This document shows, one piece after another, positions 61,065 through 64,000 of a stretch of 64,000 nucleotides of DNA. Within the stretch, counting starts at the first letter, position 1, and every line of letters begins with the position of its first letter. Below the pieces are notes generated by a model. That model worked only from the letters and a program-made list of their open reading frames with translations, had not been told where the DNA came from and searched no databases. This DNA comes from Sympetrum striolatum (taxonomy: Eukaryota > Arthropoda > Insecta > Odonata > Libellulidae). The position numbers were made by a program, and so were the translations under genes. The stretch is from positions 18,570,459-18,634,458 of the forward strand of contig OX388349.1 of NCBI GenBank assembly GCA_947579665.1. Direction: 5' to 3'.

Positions 61065-61532
61065 CAGTAAACTCCCGTTTATCCGAATCGCTTTTATCCG
61101 CAATCCGCTTTATCCGAACAAACTTTTCCGAATGCACCTAGCCCACCCCCACCCACCGAATACCATCGCGACGCATTATTATTCAAAAGGGTAGGTAATA
61201 TAACTAAAAATCCTGTTCTTCTGCCAAATAAGGCGATTTATTTCTGTAAGAACGCAAAATAAACGAGCTTTGTTAGTCTGCATTTAAAAACTTTGAGTTT
61301 TCAGTCATACTTTGGCGCCTTTTTAACACGCCAACACAAATCTTTCAGTCAAAAACATGCAGGCTTATTCACAACCATATCGATAGCATTCTACATACGC
61401 ACTTTTTACGATCATATTTCGCGGTATTGACGCAATTCGGGGTGTTTCACGCGGGACTTCGGTTCATCCGAAATTTTCGTTATCGTAACCGGCCGCCCGT
61501 CCCGATCATTTCGGATAAACGAGAGTTTACTG
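61065..61532. mobile_element. pogo/Tigger-type MITE, 468 bp, TA target duplication
   Basis: Starts CAGTAAACTCCCGTTTATCC and ends GGATAAACGAGAGTTTACTG, inverted with one mismatch, flanked by TA on both sides (61063-61064, 61533-61534). Start, end and TA duplication are those of Tigger/pogo elements. Extra TTTATCCG repeats lie near the left end. No transposase. Confidence 0.88.
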
Positions 61533-61739
61533 TATATAATATTTATCTAGATACAGCAGCAGAAAAAATTTCCTGACCATGGGCTAAACCAAGTTGAACT
61601 AGGTCTGCCCTGATATTGAAATGTACGATTAACCCTCTTTAGAAATATAAAGTAAAATACGTTTTTCTCATGGGGATGGTTTTGTGAATACCGAGGCGAT
61701 GTGGGGGGTGTACAAAAAGCATATTTTCGACATTTACTA

Positions 61740-62300
61740 GCGTTTTAGTCACAGCGATGCTGGCAATTCCACCCTGTGTCCATCCCACTCACACATGATT
61801 TGTCCGGTTTGGATTTCAACCACTTTCAGGAGCAGCAATTCCGATTCGTCCACACGAGGAAGCCCTCGCGAGATTCCGTCGAAAGATGGCGTTTTAATCG
61901 AGCGGGATAAAAAGTCAAAGACGCAGACCCGAGTCCCAGGAGCGTCGGCAGATGACTCTTTTGTCGTCGGACGTCGCAGGCAATTTGGAGTACAATGGGT
62001 CATGTTTTTTAAGGGTCAGAGGCACAAAGGCGCCCGGACTCATTGGACGTATGATTGAGCAAAACGCCCACCTTAATCCCGCAATTGTCCTTTCTCAAAT
62101 GGACAGCGACTGCTTCTGGGGGAATAAATTGGACGCCGTGGAATTGCGAACGGACCTTAATTAATTATTATTTCCCACGAAATGATGGAGTGGAAAAGGC
62201 GGCAGTTTAGGCCGACCTAATCCTAAATCGGGCAGCTTATTCAATTCGTTTGATTAATTTGTTGCCATCTCAACTAATTAATATAGTAGGGGTGAAAAAA
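61740..62300. other. GC-richer unique island with homeodomain-type sites
   Basis: CpG-containing sequence followed by TTAATTAATTATT (62159) and AACTAATTAATA (62273), TAAT-rich sites of the kind bound by homeodomain proteins. A minus-strand frame at 62003-61749 and plus-strand frames overlap it; none has a domain. Regulatory role is inference. Confidence 0.3.
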
Positions 62301-64000
62301 GATCTCAGAATGAACCGCTAACGGCTTAAGGCTGATATAAAACAAAGAAACATTGTCGCAACGGTTCAATAATGAAATGACTTGAAAAATAAACGCGCGC
62401 CGGTATGACATAAGAGTTTTCTGCAAACTGCAAATGATCGTATTCCTGGAACTTTTAAATCGCTCTATGGTGTTATGAGGCTAGAATGTTAAGGGAAATT
62501 TGAAGTAGAATTTAAGCTAACTTAAGGTTTAGTTTTATCAGCAGAATTAATTTTCTTACTTTTCTCGCTGATATATTTCTCTATCTCATTCAAATATTAG
62601 GGATATGATTGTCTAATTTATTCAAATTTAAATTTAAAAATATTTATAATTATTAAATATTCCATTTTCTATACGGGCTTTTTCCACAAACTGTCTGGCG
62701 ATGCCATTTTTTAACTTCGACATTTTTTTATGTATTAGGGTATTAGTAAATTATAATACCATATATAAACCAATAAAAAAACTGTGCATACTATTCTTTT
62801 GATCGCTCTTTTATATTTAGATATAAAGCTCGCGTATTCATTAGTTATATATTTAGCTAATCATGCTTTGAATGTTTGGGTTTATCACGATATAAAAACA
62901 GATTATTGCTGCAACATCTCATCCACACATTCACACTTCATGACTTTCATGACATCACACATTCTTCACTGACTTTCTTTCAGTCTCACACATTCTTTAA
63001 ATCCGACACTAATTTATATACTCTCTTACTCATACGCCGTCTCACATATTGTTATGCACTGTATTTGATTCTTATTTTCACTCTTACTATTTCTTATTCA
63101 AGCTCTTTCTTATTCATACTTTTTCTTTTATGTACTCATTTATCTCTCTTTCTCACATATACACTCCGTCTTTAACTCAATCAACATGTTATTTTCAGGG
63201 TATCAGGCACAAAGGAAATAAAACACACAGAAGGGTAAAGATCTTTGGAAATATACAAATTGTACAATGAATCATCATTCGCAGTTAAGTAGTCAGCAGA
63301 TGATACAGCTACAGTCATTATAAAATATAAAGTATTTTTACAGAGCGGTGTTATGATTTCAAATTTCTTTACATGTTATTAATGATTTTATACATATGAT
63401 GAAATATTTTTAATGAGCAATTATTTCGATAAAATATTTCTTCATTGTTTTGCAATTCTATCACTGAAATATTACTCTGCTACAGGCACTCCTAGGTACT
63501 TTTTGTAGATGGTTCATCCTCCTTTATCTTAACATAATACCCTTGACTCCTCTCCAGGTGGTGATATTTTTTTCTTAAGATATTTGCGGAAATACTTCTT
63601 CTCTTGTCCTGTGAAAAACAAAAAGGTAGATGAAGTTACAGTATTAATGTTTGTCTACTTTCTCAAAATTTTATATAAAGCGCGATCAGAATTATTCTAA
63701 AAGCACGATGAATAACTATGTATGGAAGTAGATAGATATTTCAGTCTCACAGATAATGAATGACTTTTCATTTCAACTGATTGTCAGTTAGCCCAGCGGC
63801 AATCAAAAGATTCTTCATTAATAACATTGAATTAAAGATCAAACGTCCGTCACGGTTCTTCAACATCATCGTAAAAAGACATGCTTTCTGAATGTTCAAC
63901 TAACATCTCTGAAAAATCTCAGAGAAAAGTTTCACAAAATTTTCATCAACGTAACATTTTCATAAAAAAATTCTCAATATAAAAAATAAGCTATAAATAT
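62301..64000. other. AT-rich end of the window
   Basis: Nothing recognised. 62900-63180 is low-complexity, TC/AC-rich sequence that opens several meaningless frames. Confidence 0.3.

Noticed and set aside
61749..62003. 84-codon minus-strand frame in a GC-rich island
   Set aside because: No domain or splice sites, and plus-strand frames overlap it. GC-rich DNA lowers stop frequency.
62876..63175. 99-codon plus-strand frame
   Set aside because: Low-complexity TC-rich sequence giving a Ser/Leu/Phe/Thr-rich peptide, and an overlapping frame is equally open.

Overview
The window looks like animal, most likely insect, nuclear DNA. It is AT-rich, has almost no protein-coding sequence, contains one spliced gene with canonical GT-AG introns and an AATAAA signal, and is full of decayed transposable elements. 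The only confident host gene is a small secreted C-type lectin of the kind annotated in insects as hemolymph lipopolysaccharide-binding protein-like. It lies on the minus strand at 311-2107. I infer a hemimetabolous-insect-type, repeat-rich genome from that gene and the repeat load. I cannot name the species.

Layout. 1-2107: lectin gene in three coding exons. 2108-14480: AT-rich intergenic or intronic DNA holding a 545-bp inverted-repeat element with a TTTA target duplication (4976-5520), a tentative pair of spliced exons with a poly(A) signal (8755-9281) and a 3' remnant of a non-LTR retrotransposon (12826-13480). 14480-20320: nested DNA transposons. Two broken PIF/Harbinger transposase N-termini and a broken THAP-domain gene are found here, the latter interrupted by a tandem array of 333-bp units. 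21650-22340: two fold-back elements, one made of tRNA-like T-arm sequence. 23930-31037: two inverted Tc1/mariner-type ends 7.1 kb apart enclosing two non-LTR remnants, one with recognisable endonuclease and reverse transcriptase parts. 31640-46330: GC- and CpG-richer unique islands alternating with retrotransposon tails, a solo LTR, a 38/39-bp satellite with an alternating dimer structure, and a nested fold-back element (44527-45446). 47500-64000: a hAT-type MITE with an 8-bp duplication, a perfect 28-bp hairpin, a 1.2-kb element with internal tandem repeats and a (TG)n tract, RTE-like 3' tails, more copies of a dispersed repeat called family S here, and a pogo/Tigger-type MITE (61065-61532).

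There is no operon, CRISPR array, rRNA or intact tRNA. Apart from the lectin, which would act in hemolymph recognition of microbial surfaces, the sequences do not form a pathway. The biology on view is that of successive transposon insertions. About a dozen GC-richer unique islands are the best candidates for host regulatory DNA, but this rests only on composition and complexity.
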